The notes beneath the pieces are model-generated. The model was not told where the DNA came from. It saw only the letters and a list, made by a program, of their open reading frames with translations, and did not search any database. This document shows, in pieces, positions 8,414-17,010 of a stretch of 64,000 bases of DNA (position 1 is its first letter; each line of letters begins with the position of its first letter). The translations under genes were made by a program, and so were the position numbers. Origin of the DNA: Pyrobaculum sp. 3827-6 (lineage in GTDB: Archaea; Thermoproteota; Thermoprotei; Thermoproteales; Thermoproteaceae); contig NZ_JAOTQN010000001.1 in NCBI RefSeq assembly GCF_025641885.1, positions 434,001 to 498,000 of the forward strand. Direction: 5' to 3'.

Positions 8414-8629
8414 CTGCTCCTCACGGCGCCGAGCCTCTACATGCCTAGAGACGTACCTGCCTTCACGCCGCGTACGCAGAAGCGCATCTACCCAGCGTTC
8501 ACAGCCACACGCCTTAGCTGACGTAGATTTTCACACCCTAGTATTAAACACACGAGTCTACGGCGTCCCTGTCGGCTTTGTGCACTAAATGCATCTTTAC
8601 ATATTTAAACTTCTGAATTTCATTTATAT
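8414..8629 (+). promoter_or_regulatory. Intergenic region with suf promoter
   Basis: The only clear signal is a TATA box at about 8599-8610 (CATATTTAAACT), 20-31 bases before the sufC ATG, giving a leaderless or nearly leaderless message. The first 180 bases show no convincing gene or structured RNA. Confidence 0.6.
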
Positions 8630-9319
8630 ATGTCTCTTGTGTTAGAAAAAGTATCGGTATCTGTAGGGGGGCGTCTTCTGCTTACTGACATATCTCTAGC
8701 GCTTTCTAGAGGCGGTGTGTTCTACATACTGGGGCCCAACGGGGCGGGGAAGTCATCGCTTCTCAAGGCTGTGATGGGCATTCCAGGTTATAACGTGGTG
8801 GGGGGCCGCGTCTTGTTAAACGGCGAGGATGTAACTGGGCTGAAGCCTTGTGATAGAGCGGCTAGGGGCCTCGCCCTCGCCTTCCAAACCCCGCCGAGGC
8901 TCCAGGGGGTAAAGGTGGGCACACTCCTCCGCCACATCTGTAGGAAAAGTGGGTGCGACCCCCACGAGGTGGCGAAGGTGGTTGAGGTTGAACATTTACT
9001 AGATCGGGAGGTTGGGAAGCTCTCCGGAGGCGAGGGGAAGAGGGTTGAGCTAGCCACAGTCATTGCACAGAGGCCTAAGGTGGCCCTAATCGACGAGCCG
9101 GACAGCGGCGTGGACGTGGAGAGCCTCGCCGTGGTGGGGAGGGGGCTCAGAGCCTTGGCGGAGACAGCGGCGCTTCTAGTAGTGACCCACAGCGCCCATA
9201 TTGCTAGGCACCTCCCTCCAACTCGGGTATGCGTTCTCCACGGCGGGGGTCTTAGGAGGTGCGGGGGGCGGGAGGTCATCGAGGAGGTGTTTAGCTATGG
9301 CTTCTCAAAGCTGGTTTGA
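8630..9319 (+). CDS. sufC: Fe-S cluster assembly ATPase SufC
   Basis: 229 residues, ABC-type ATPase. Walker A GPNGAGKSS at about 34-42, signature LSGGE, Walker B VALIDEPDSG and the H-loop VVTHSAH are all present, and the protein lacks a membrane domain. SufC drives Fe-S cluster assembly on the SufB(D) scaffold in the cytoplasm. The 3' end overlaps sufB by 23 bases, so the two are translated together. The family's characteristic SGVDVE-type D-loop region is visible. Confidence 0.92.
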   Translation: MSLVLEKVSVSVGGRLLLTDISLALSRGGVFYILGPNGAGKSSLLKAVMGIPGYNVVGGRVLLNGEDVTGLKPCDRAARGLALAFQTPPRLQGVKVGTLLRHICRKSGCDPHEVAKVVEVEHLLDREVGKLSGGEGKRVELATVIAQRPKVALIDEPDSGVDVESLAVVGRGLRALAETAALLVVTHSAHIARHLPPTRVCVLHGGGLRRCGGREVIEEVFSYGFSKLV

Positions 9320-10493
9320 GGAGGTTAGGCACAAGGCAAGGAGCGCGCTGGATAAACCGGCGCCGTACGGGCCGGATATTGACGTGACGGCCTTTGGAGA
9401 GGGGCGGGGCCTCTTGGAGGAGGAGGCGGTTGCCTCAGTTGCGGGGCGCGTGGGGGTTTCCACAGCGGCGACCGCGTTTTACATACAGGCGGACAACGCC
9501 TACTTTAGATACCTAAGCAGAATACCCGGCGTCGAGGTGTATAGATTAGAGGAGTTTGTAGAGGAGTACAGAGACGTGGCGAGGGACTACCTCTGGCGCC
9601 TAGTGCCGCCGCACCTGGATAAATACACCGCGGCGGCCGCCTTGAGGGGGGTGGGGGGTTACGTCATAAGAGTAAAGAGCGGCGTCAAGGTGAGCGAGCC
9701 AATCCTCGCATGTCTCTCTATTGTGAGGGGAGGCCTCCAGGCGCCTCACAACGTGGTTATAGTAGAGGAGGGGGCCGAGGCGGTGGTCTACACCGGGTGC
9801 GCCATTGCGCCGGAGGCGGTGGGTCTTCACGTGGGTATTTCCGAGTTCTACGTGATGAAAGGGGCCAGGCTTAGGTTTATCATGGTCCACAGCTGGAACA
9901 AGGCGGCTCACGTAAGGCCCAGGACCGGCGTCCTCGTTGAGGAGGGCGGCGAGTATGTAGAGTACTACGCCAACCTCGCCTCCGTGAAGACGCTCCAGAC
10001 AAGTCCCCGGATTGTGCTGAAAGAGGGGGCCAGAGCCCACTCCGTCTCCGTGGTGCTGGGCCTGGGAGACGCGGTGATTGATATAGGCACCGTGGCCTCG
10101 CTTGAGGGACGGGACGCCGGCGTGGAGCTGGCGACAAGGGCCATCGCCGCTGGGTCCTCTACGGTGACGATGAGGGCCTTGGTGGAGGCGTGGGGCCCGG
10201 CGAGGGGCCACGTGGAGTGTAGCGGACTGCTGATGTCGGAGCGGGCCAATATCGTGACCATCCCGCAGCTGGCCGCCCGCCACAGCGACGCCGCACTGAC
10301 CCACGAGGCCTCCATCGGGAGGCTGGCCGAGGAGGAGATCAACTACCTAATGGCCAAGGGCTTCACCTACGAGGAGGCCGTGTCGCTACTAGTCCGCGGC
10401 TTCGTCACCACAGACATCCACAAATACCTCCCGGAGCAGGCGAGGCGCTATGTGGAAAATATTGAAAAACTAATAACCGAAAAAGCCATGTGA
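9297..10493 (+). CDS. sufB: Fe-S cluster assembly scaffold SufB/SufD
   Basis: 398 residues from ATG 9297, chosen because it overlaps the sufC end and gives MASQSWFEEVRHKA; the longer frame is the sufC shadow. The long beta-helical core (VIVEEGAEAVVYTGCA, VEEGGEYVEYYANLASVK, VECSGLLMSERA) and the C-terminal HEASIGRLAEEEINYLMAKG are typical of the SufB/SufD family. Only one such protein is encoded here, so it may act as a homodimer with SufC, as in many archaea. Ends ATGTGA, overlapping the next start. Confidence 0.9.
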   Translation: MASQSWFEEVRHKARSALDKPAPYGPDIDVTAFGEGRGLLEEEAVASVAGRVGVSTAATAFYIQADNAYFRYLSRIPGVEVYRLEEFVEEYRDVARDYLWRLVPPHLDKYTAAAALRGVGGYVIRVKSGVKVSEPILACLSIVRGGLQAPHNVVIVEEGAEAVVYTGCAIAPEAVGLHVGISEFYVMKGARLRFIMVHSWNKAAHVRPRTGVLVEEGGEYVEYYANLASVKTLQTSPRIVLKEGARAHSVSVVLGLGDAVIDIGTVASLEGRDAGVELATRAIAAGSSTVTMRALVEAWGPARGHVECSGLLMSERANIVTIPQLAARHSDAALTHEASIGRLAEEEINYLMAKGFTYEEAVSLLVRGFVTTDIHKYLPEQARRYVENIEKLITEKAM

Positions 10494-10921
10494 ACCTGCG
10501 TCTGCCCCCTAGGATAAAGGTGCTGGAGGCCCTAGGCGCCTTGGCTGACGGCAGAGTCAGGGTGCTGGCCCCCGGGAGGTGCGAGGTGGTGTCCTCCGAG
10601 GGCGACAAGACCTACACCGTATACGTCGCCGGCGGGTACGCATACAGCAACGACAACGGGACGGTGCACCGGGGCTACGTGGGCTACCCCATACTGGCCT
10701 GTCTAATGGCCGAGGGCGCCCTCCCCGTGGATAGAGAGCTGGCGGAGAGGCTGAGGGGCATCCCCTGGAAGAGGCTCAACGAGCAGTTTAAGAAGTACGA
10801 AGAGGTGATGCGCTTCATCTACGCCGAGAGGGGTATAGACCGCGCCAGGGCGGAGAGCTACATAGCCAGCGTGCTGGGGGAGGTGGAGAAGCTGAGGCTT
10901 AGGTTCAAGCCGCCGCCATGA
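10490..10921 (+). CDS. Conserved protein of unknown function, suf operon
   Basis: 143 residues; GTG 10490 overlaps the sufB stop (ATGTGA) and the stop overlaps queE by four bases, so it is the third gene of a tight operon. It has a small beta-rich N-terminal half (VRVLAPGRCEVVSSEGDKT, YTVYVAGGYAYS) and a helical C-terminal half with many Arg/Lys/Glu. No motif for catalysis, no signal peptide. Linkage to SufBC suggests a role in Fe-S metabolism, but this is only context. Confidence 0.7.
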   Translation: MNLRLPPRIKVLEALGALADGRVRVLAPGRCEVVSSEGDKTYTVYVAGGYAYSNDNGTVHRGYVGYPILACLMAEGALPVDRELAERLRGIPWKRLNEQFKKYEEVMRFIYAERGIDRARAESYIASVLGEVEKLRLRFKPPP

Positions 10922-11568
10922 GGGTCTTGGAGATCTTCGCCTCCCTCCAGGGAGAGGGGGTGAACATAGGCAAGCCCGCGGCGTTTGTGAGGCTGGCGGG
11001 GTGCCCCATACGGTGCACCTACTGCGACACGAAGTACTCCTGGGACTACGGGGCTGGGGTGGAGATGGGCGTCGACGACGTTGTGAGAAAGGCGGCCTCT
11101 CTGGGGGTTACTGGCCACGTCGTGGTGACGGGCGGGGAGCCGCTGATATGGCTGGGGAGGGGGCTGGAGGACCTCGTGTGCAGGCTCAGGGAGCTCGGCG
11201 CCGTGGAGGTCGAGACAAGCGGAGTCTACCCCCCAAGCGCCGGGCTAGACCGGTGCGTGGATTACTACGACGTGTCCCCCAAGCTGTCCAACGCGGGGGT
11301 GAGGGCCCCCCTCCACCCCCTCTACGCCACAAGCCCCAAGGCGTGGTTTAAATTCGTGGTCCGGGACGAGGGGGACGTGGAGGAAGCCGCCGCCTACGTC
11401 GAGGCCCGGGGGATACCCCGGGGGCGGGTCTTCCTTATGCCTATGGCCGAGACCCCCGAGGAGCACGCCGCAGTGCTCAGAAGGATATGGGACGCGGCTC
11501 TGAGACACGGCCTAAGAGTGACCCCCCGCCTCCACATAGCGGCGTGGGGCAACGCGAGGGGGAGATAA
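10918..11568 (+). CDS. queE: 7-carboxy-7-deazaguanine synthase, radical SAM
   Basis: 216 residues. The cluster motif C29-PIR-C33-TY-C36 is the CX3CX2C of radical SAM enzymes; IFASLQGEGVNIGKP before it and VTGGEPL after it are standard for QueE. The enzyme makes the 7-deazaguanine precursor used in archaea for archaeosine in tRNA. It needs a 4Fe-4S cluster, which may explain its place behind sufCB. The ATG overlaps the previous stop. Confidence 0.9.
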   Translation: MRVLEIFASLQGEGVNIGKPAAFVRLAGCPIRCTYCDTKYSWDYGAGVEMGVDDVVRKAASLGVTGHVVVTGGEPLIWLGRGLEDLVCRLRELGAVEVETSGVYPPSAGLDRCVDYYDVSPKLSNAGVRAPLHPLYATSPKAWFKFVVRDEGDVEEAAAYVEARGIPRGRVFLMPMAETPEEHAAVLRRIWDAALRHGLRVTPRLHIAAWGNARGR

Positions 11569-11594
11569 TTAAAAAACAGAGTTATGAAAGAGGC

Positions 11595-11729
11595 ATGGAC
11601 AAGGAATTGGTGAAGAGGCTGAGGGCGGTTATCGACCAGCTTGAGTCGGCGGTGGAGGACGGCGACTGCGAGGCAGTGGAGGAGGCGCTGGACGAGTTGA
11701 GGAGCTTGGTGGAGGAGCTCGAGGGGTGA
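11595..11729 (+). CDS. Small acidic helical protein
   Basis: 44 residues from ATG 11595 (MDKELVKRLRAVIDQLESA). Highly acidic and helical, with heptad-like leucines: probably one helical hairpin. A TAATTAAAAAAC box about 20-28 bases upstream fits a leaderless promoter. It overlaps the next gene by four bases (ATGA-type), so it is translated with the dipeptidase. No recognised family; an accessory or chaperone-like peptide is possible. Confidence 0.55.
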   Translation: MDKELVKRLRAVIDQLESAVEDGDCEAVEEALDELRSLVEELEG

Positions 11730-12652
11730 TGTTTGTAGATCTGCATCAAGACATCGCCTTCCACTTCCTCACCTCCCTCAGCCCGCCCCCCTTCGACGCC
11801 GACGCCGGGGGGAGGCAGAGCGACCTGCCCAAGCTCAGGAGGGCCGGCGCGGAGCTGGTGTTCGCCGCCGTGTTCCCCTTCGTAAACGCCTACGGGGCGT
11901 GGAACCCCGACGCGAGGCTCGCGTGGGAGGGGGTAAAGATCTACCACGCCATCGCCGAGAGGCACGGCGTAAAGATCGTAGAGACGAGGGGCGATCTGTA
12001 CGCCCCGGGCCTCAAATTCCTCATCCTCCTCGAAGGGGCCGACGTCGTACACGACGTGGGGGACCTCCGCCTGTGGCACCGGCTGGGGCTACGCGGCCTC
12101 GGAGTCACTTGGAACCTCGACAACAGGTGGGGCCACTCCTGCTACTCTAAAAACGACAGGGGGCTCACCGAGGCCGGCGCGGAGCTGGTAGACGCGGCGC
12201 AGAGGCTGGGGATAGTCGTGGACCTGGCCCACGCCGGCGAAGCCACGGCGCTTGACGTGCTGAGGGAGGCCAGGAAGCCGGTGGTCATCAGCCACGCCAA
12301 CGCCCGAGGCGTAACACCCCACCCCCGCAACGTCAGCGACGAGGTCCTCAAGGCCCTGGCGGACAGAGGAGGGGTAGTGGGACTCACCTTCATACCCTCC
12401 ACAATCTCCCAGTCCCCAACCCCCCGCGACTTGGCTAAACACGCCTCCTACCTAAGAGACAAATTCGGCGTGGAGATAATCGCCGTGGGCACAGACTACC
12501 TGGGCATCTCCACCACCCCCCAGGGACTTGAATCAGTCGACAAAATAGACAACTTTGTAAAAGCCCTCAAAGACGCAGGATTCCGCGACGAGGAAGTAGA
12601 GGCGGTGATGTGGCGAAACGCCTACCGCCTACTGAGGGAGGTGCTCCCCTAG
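11726..12652 (+). CDS. M19 family (renal-type) membrane dipeptidase
   Basis: 308 residues, the standard length. Metal ligands are visible in order: VDLHQD (His-X-Asp, residues about 5-8), LLEGAD (bridging Glu), DLAHAG and ISHANA (His), and GTDYLG (Asp). These bind two zinc ions that hydrolyse dipeptides. There is no signal peptide, so the enzyme is cytoplasmic, as is common in archaea. Convergent with the next gene, overlapping by four bases. Confidence 0.9.
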   Translation: MMFVDLHQDIAFHFLTSLSPPPFDADAGGRQSDLPKLRRAGAELVFAAVFPFVNAYGAWNPDARLAWEGVKIYHAIAERHGVKIVETRGDLYAPGLKFLILLEGADVVHDVGDLRLWHRLGLRGLGVTWNLDNRWGHSCYSKNDRGLTEAGAELVDAAQRLGIVVDLAHAGEATALDVLREARKPVVISHANARGVTPHPRNVSDEVLKALADRGGVVGLTFIPSTISQSPTPRDLAKHASYLRDKFGVEIIAVGTDYLGISTTPQGLESVDKIDNFVKALKDAGFRDEEVEAVMWRNAYRLLREVLP

Positions 12653-15030
12653 CGCCCCCGGCGCGCGGCGAGGAGGCCCACCAAGGCGCCTCCACCCACC
12701 AACACAGCCACGCTGTAGAGGCCCACGGCCGGTCTGGAGACCTCGCACTTGTAGTTGAGTGGAAGCAGTGGCCTTGATCGGCCCGCCGCGTCTGTAACAG
12801 CCTTCGTGGTGTAGTTTCCGCACGATATAGACACCTCGCTGAACGGCGCCGGCATAGACAAGAAGTCTCTAACCTCCAGCTCGACGTGTCCTACGTCAGC
12901 CACGGCCTCCACCTCCGGCGGCCGCGACCTGGCCTCCACCCCCACCACAACGCCGCGCCACGCCACCTGCCTAGGCGGCTCCGGCGCCCAGCCTACGTAG
13001 TGAGGCCCTAGATAGACGCCATCTCTACTATATAGGCGAAGCGTAATGTTGTACTCCCACCTGTACTCGGCAACGATGTGCATAGGCCTGTACACCGGCC
13101 CGCTGTAGTTATAGCCAAGAGGCACGAGCCTCGTCCCGTTTCCAAGATACAAAACCGCAAGCCGCGGCAGAGGCGCGGCGCCGCCCCCCTCAACCCACAC
13201 GCCGCCCGACTCGTTATACACACGGTAAGTTACAAAATACTGATACCCCCTCTCCACAACTATAGTCGCCGGGGCATTCACCACTACAGAGGATATAGAG
13301 ACGTTGCCCATCTTCAGATCCTTCAAAACCGCCCTGGTGCCGTTGCCAAAGTCGATAATAGACTCCACTCTCGGGGAAAAGACAGAGCCAGCCGCAACCC
13401 AGTAACGCGAAACCCCAGCCACATCCACTAGAGTTATCAAATACTCCCGCCTGTATAGAAGGACAACCTCCGCCGGCGACCTCACCACAAAGCTCACAGA
13501 CCCCCTGTAGACCCCCCCAAGCCGCCACCCCTCGAAGACAAGCCGCGTCGCGTTGCCGAAGTCAACGACAGGAGGCGGGCTAAACTCATACACCCCACCC
13601 TCGGGGACCCACTCACTTCTCTCCACAGGTCCAGACACTCTAACTAAGTACTCCCTCTGCCAGCGGAATACGACCTCCAGCGGCTTAGTCACGACTACGC
13701 TACCCACACCCAAACTATTCCCCAGATACCTTACACGCGTCCTATTACCAAAGTCTATAAGCGGGGGCCTCGTCAAGTTTAGAAAAGTCCCGTTGAAAAC
13801 CACTACCCAGCCCCTTCGATCATAGTCGGAGATGTAGATAGGCACATATCTACTCCACATATACTCTGGCAGATATACCCCCCAAGTAAGATAGGCTCCT
13901 CTGCCATATAATGAGACCACCTTGACGTTTGATGCGGTTTCTGCGGTGGATCGTCCAAAATTTACATAACTCGGAACTGCGGCGAAGTGCGTGCCGTTCC
14001 AGTATTCGAGCTGAAGCACGACTGAAATCTTCTTAAAATCTGCATGCTCGCGGCAACACACTCCCCCCACGACTCCCTCCGCGTTTAGCTCAAGACCACG
14101 TGGATTCCTCTTCAGCCCCCTTACGGCAATGGCCACGCTACGTGCCGCCAAGTTTAAAGTCACGTTGTCATACCACTCAACACCACGTCCAAGATCATAG
14201 CCAAAGGCAAACCACGGCCTTCCATCAGACCTAACGCCGACTTTAATATATAGAGAAGTGTTTATTGGTGGTGCGGCGTCTTTAAAATCAAAAGCAATTT
14301 TATAATAGTAGTCTTCTAAAACTCCTTGGGGGTTGCGGTCTTTATCCACACTACCCAGCCCCTTTATAACTTCTTTACTAAGATAGCTGAACGCATCGGT
14401 ATTATTCCATATGTTATTTAGAATTCTAAATTTTCCATTATAAAACTGTATAAAGTTTTGTAGCCAGTAGTAGTGAATTCCTTTCGAAGTATTAACTTCG
14501 GCATATACGTTTAGCTGTATGCTGTAGGCATCGCCGCGCGGGCTCACCGCCTCGCCGCCCAGCCAGACCACTCGTAATCTGAACTCCCTAGTAGTATAGT
14601 TATACACAACCGGAGGATTTGTAAAAACGACGCCATAGTCGGAAACGCCGATCGGCGCGCTTCGATTTATAGCTAGTCTAAAAACAACAGGGCCTGTCCC
14701 GTTGTTGTTCACAACTACGACATATCTACCCCTCCCCAAGGTAATCCACGAAGATACATTAATGCCATAAGCTGACCACAGCGGCTTCGCCTTGAGGCCC
14801 TCCTTAGAGAACGTAGAATTTGAAAAAACCAAAACCTGGACATGCCTATCCGCAACTACATCTAGCCAGAACCCGCTACTTACGTTAAAAAATCTGTAGT
14901 AATACCAACCAGGCGGCAGGTAACCAATTGCGTTATAGAGATCACCTACAGATATCCCTTTGTCGGCAATTACTTGAAAGGAGTACGCCGACGCCACCAC
15001 AGTTATCAAAGCCAGAATTATGAGCCTCAT
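12649..15030 (-). CDS. Large cell-surface protein with tandem DFGN repeats
   Basis: About 793 residues from ATG 15030 (MRLIILALITVVASA), which starts a clear signal peptide; the upstream ATG at 15069 is less likely because the TATA box lies near 15050. The C-terminal third has at least four repeats of about 65-75 residues, each with a D-F-G-N-X-T-R block (for example PLIDFGNRTRV, PVVDFGNATRL, SIIDFGNGTRA) followed by a V-V-V-N-X-P block and an RREYL-type strand. Many N-X-T/S sequons suggest heavy N-glycosylation. It ends with a transmembrane helix (VAVLVGGGALVGLLAA) and RRGR. Probably an anchored surface or S-layer-associated protein; the ligand is unknown. Confidence 0.75.
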   Translation of the reverse strand: MRLIILALITVVASAYSFQVIADKGISVGDLYNAIGYLPPGWYYYRFFNVSSGFWLDVVADRHVQVLVFSNSTFSKEGLKAKPLWSAYGINVSSWITLGRGRYVVVVNNNGTGPVVFRLAINRSAPIGVSDYGVVFTNPPVVYNYTTREFRLRVVWLGGEAVSPRGDAYSIQLNVYAEVNTSKGIHYYWLQNFIQFYNGKFRILNNIWNNTDAFSYLSKEVIKGLGSVDKDRNPQGVLEDYYYKIAFDFKDAAPPINTSLYIKVGVRSDGRPWFAFGYDLGRGVEWYDNVTLNLAARSVAIAVRGLKRNPRGLELNAEGVVGGVCCREHADFKKISVVLQLEYWNGTHFAAVPSYVNFGRSTAETASNVKVVSLYGRGAYLTWGVYLPEYMWSRYVPIYISDYDRRGWVVVFNGTFLNLTRPPLIDFGNRTRVRYLGNSLGVGSVVVTKPLEVVFRWQREYLVRVSGPVERSEWVPEGGVYEFSPPPVVDFGNATRLVFEGWRLGGVYRGSVSFVVRSPAEVVLLYRREYLITLVDVAGVSRYWVAAGSVFSPRVESIIDFGNGTRAVLKDLKMGNVSISSVVVNAPATIVVERGYQYFVTYRVYNESGGVWVEGGGAAPLPRLAVLYLGNGTRLVPLGYNYSGPVYRPMHIVAEYRWEYNITLRLYSRDGVYLGPHYVGWAPEPPRQVAWRGVVVGVEARSRPPEVEAVADVGHVELEVRDFLSMPAPFSEVSISCGNYTTKAVTDAAGRSRPLLPLNYKCEVSRPAVGLYSVAVLVGGGALVGLLAARRGR

Positions 15031-15126
15031 ATTTCGAGATAATACCACTCTTAAAATCTCTGCCCTCACCCAGAAAGGCCTCAGTTAAGTCCCTCCGCTG
15101 AGGGTTGTCTCTCTGTCCGCATGGGC

Positions 15127-15501
15127 CTATTTGAGGAATTTCTTGAGTTTTTCGACGAGCGTCAGCGCGTCGCCTCTGTGAATTCTAAACGATGCATCTC
15201 TCAGAAAACCGTGGTAGAAATTCGCGCGTAGCCTCTCGGCGGAGGCGAAAAGCCGGGGGGTGTCGCCGTCTCCAGACTCCTCATGCAGTATTTCGACGAC
15301 CTCGGCGTAGTCTCTGTGGCTGTAGTGACGGAGGCCCCGCCTCTCCGCAATTGCGCTGAGCAGAGCAGTGACAGCCCCCCAGTACTTCTCACCGGCTTGC
15401 TGGAGGTCGCCCTTGGCGTACAGATCTTCGGCCTCCCTAAGGTACTTCTCATGGAGCTCTAGGTAGAAGTCGACGATTGGCGCTGATGTGGTTACTGCCA
15501 C
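15127..15501 (-). CDS. PaREP1 family protein
   Basis: 124 residues. Helical core YLREAEDLYAKGDLQQAGEK followed by YWGAVTALLSAIAERRGL and RANFYHGFLRD places it in the PaREP1/PaREP8 group, resembling HEPN proteins. GTG 15501 lies about 26 bases after a TATA box at about 15525-15533. A degraded copy of its C-terminal part lies just upstream (15648-15753), evidence of a local duplication. Confidence 0.75.
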   Translation of the reverse strand: MAVTTSAPIVDFYLELHEKYLREAEDLYAKGDLQQAGEKYWGAVTALLSAIAERRGLRHYSHRDYAEVVEILHEESGDGDTPRLFASAERLRANFYHGFLRDASFRIHRGDALTLVEKLKKFLK

Positions 15502-15647
15502 GCGCAGATCTGCCCCCTAGGACTATAAACTTTTACACGCCGAGGCGCGATTTGTAGCTCCACCGATCTTGTGGTCATCTGAGCCTTCAGCTCTCTGATT
15601 AAAGAGTGTGGGCGTTTCGCCACACAACAATCCGCGAGGCTGGTTAG

Positions 15648-15753
15648 AGGAGTTTTTCAGCCTCTCTACTAGCTCAAGAACTGCGCGTCTGTGGAGGTCG
15701 AACTGCCGCCGCCCCATAAAGCCGTGGTAGAAATTTGCATGAAGCCCCTCAGC
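15648..15753 (-). pseudogene. PaREP1 C-terminal fragment
   Basis: The minus strand reads EGLHANFYHGFMGRRQFDL then HRRAVLELVERLKN, which aligns with ERLRANFYHGFLRDASFRI and HRGDALTLVEKLKKF of the intact gene next to it. No N-terminal half is found. The fragment abuts the cas6 relic on the other strand, marking a rearrangement junction near 15750. Confidence 0.65.
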
Positions 15754-16094
15754 CCTCCCTCACGGCGCTGGAGCCCGCCCTCCCCGACGGCCACGGATTC
15801 GCCACCGTCAAGCTGGTCTTCGCCCCCACGGCCTTCATGTTCCACGGCAGAGACGTCCTCTACCCCTCCCCCCAGCGCATCGCCTACAGCCTCACCAAGA
15901 CCTACATAGACCTATTCGGCGTTGGCGAGGCCCGCGCAGTCCCCGCCTACATAGGCAAAGCAGAGCTAGCCATATACGGCAACGTCGAGACCTGGCTAGC
16001 CCTCCTAAAACTAGGCCAAGCCACAGGCGTAGGCATATCCCGCGCCATAGGCCTCGGCAAATACAAAATAAAAGAAATAAAGAAGCTAGCATAG
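15735..16094 (+). pseudogene. Cas6 C-terminal fragment
   Basis: From about 15768 the frame encodes ATVKLVFAPTAFMFHGRD, then YPSPQRIAYSLTKTY, and ends GQATGVGISRAIGLGKYKI. The FxxPTxF strand, the P-S-P-x-x-I-x-x-S-L helix and the glycine-rich C-terminal loop are Cas6 hallmarks. The N-terminal ferredoxin-like half, which usually supplies catalytic residues, is missing and is replaced by PaREP1-relic DNA. A full cas6 is at 49078-49842. Alternatively the frame could be expressed as a short protein from ATG 15735, but this seems unlikely. Confidence 0.65.
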
Positions 16095-16174
16095 CCCACC
16101 CCCAGTGACTACACTTAACCAACTGAACTCTATTCACAGACGCCTACGCGGACAAGAACAGACGCCGACGTAGC

Positions 16175-16197
16175 AATATTTATATGTTTGTAAACAT
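16175..16197 (+). promoter_or_regulatory. TATA box with adjacent 14-bp palindrome
   Basis: CAATATTTATATG is followed by the perfect palindrome ATGTTTGTAAACAT (16184-16197), where a repressor would block initiation near 16205. No good gene starts there; ATG 16228 is in frame with the winged-helix gene but gives a Cys/Arg/Pro-rich extension. A short transcript of unknown nature is possible. Confidence 0.4.
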
Positions 16198-16344
16198 CTT
16201 ACACAGCAACCCTGGGTGACTCCCGGCATGGCGCAATCCGCGTGGGCGTTGAGCCGTCGGTGCGTCCCACCGCCGGCGGGGGTCGGCGCGTTACGGAGCG
16301 CCGGGGGCAACATAAAACATATAAGTAGTTGTGCATGGAAATAC

Positions 16345-16716
16345 GTGGCGGCGCCGCGGCTGGAGCTGGAGGACTTCCTCGTCCTCGCGCTGGCGGGCAT
16401 GGGGGCACACCCGCCCCTAATCGCATTTCTCACGGAGATGCCGAGGGAGAAGGTGGAGCTTATCCTCGACTGGCTGGTGGAGAAGGGCTACTTGAAGAGG
16501 GAGGGGAACCGCTACAGGTTGACAAAAGCCGCCAAGCCCGTCCTTAAGCAGTGGCGCTCCAGCCCAGAGGCGGCCGCCGCGCTGAGGCGCGCCCTCGACA
16601 AATTCAGCCGGGACGTGGCGGTGCCTGTTGTGAGGGCGGCGTGGGAGGCGGCGTTTTGGTGGACCATGTGGCTAGCGGCGATGAAGTGGCTCCACTACCG
16701 CCCGCCGGAGGACTAG
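16345..16716 (+). CDS. Winged-helix transcriptional regulator
   Basis: 123 residues from GTG 16345, chosen because a TATA box (CATATAAG, near 16318-16325) lies about 25 bases before it. LELEDFLVLALAGMGAHPPLIA then VELILDWLVEKGYLKREGNRY and RLTKAAKPVL form the winged helix: two helices, recognition helix and wing. The C-terminal half ends in Trp-rich helices (AAFWWTMWLAAMKWLHY), possibly a dimer or membrane-associating segment. Target genes unknown. Confidence 0.65.
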   Translation: MAAPRLELEDFLVLALAGMGAHPPLIAFLTEMPREKVELILDWLVEKGYLKREGNRYRLTKAAKPVLKQWRSSPEAAAALRRALDKFSRDVAVPVVRAAWEAAFWWTMWLAAMKWLHYRPPED

Positions 16717-17010
16717 CTTCAGCATATTTGGGCTTGCAGTTGGGGTTTGGATACGCGGTTCTGGTAAGCGTACACGCATCTGTTTTTCCACAACCAAATA
16801 CCTTGGCGCTGTTGTGTCGACACCTTATGTCTAGACAGAGCGTATATCTACTGCCCCGCCGCAACGTGCCGTAGTTCAGCGCGATGGCGGCGCCGAAGGG
16901 CCCTAAAACGGATTCAATGAGTTTATCAACCTCTCTCGGCGTTAGGTACAGCCTCGGCTGGAGGTGCTCAGCCAGATGCCGAAGGTGACTCCGCTGAGAT
17001 ATGTTCTACG
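16717..17010. other. Intergenic, no gene recognised
   Basis: About 290 bases after the winged-helix gene. No frame on either strand shows family motifs or a promoter-start pair. It probably belongs to the decayed region that follows. Confidence 0.4.

Noticed and set aside
9600-10304. A 234-codon frame antisense to sufB
   Set aside because: sufB is well supported and this frame has the composition of a GC-driven shadow.
15735-16094. Functional short Cas6 protein
   Set aside because: The N-terminal half is missing, its start would lie in a PaREP1 relic, and a complete cas6 is present at the array.
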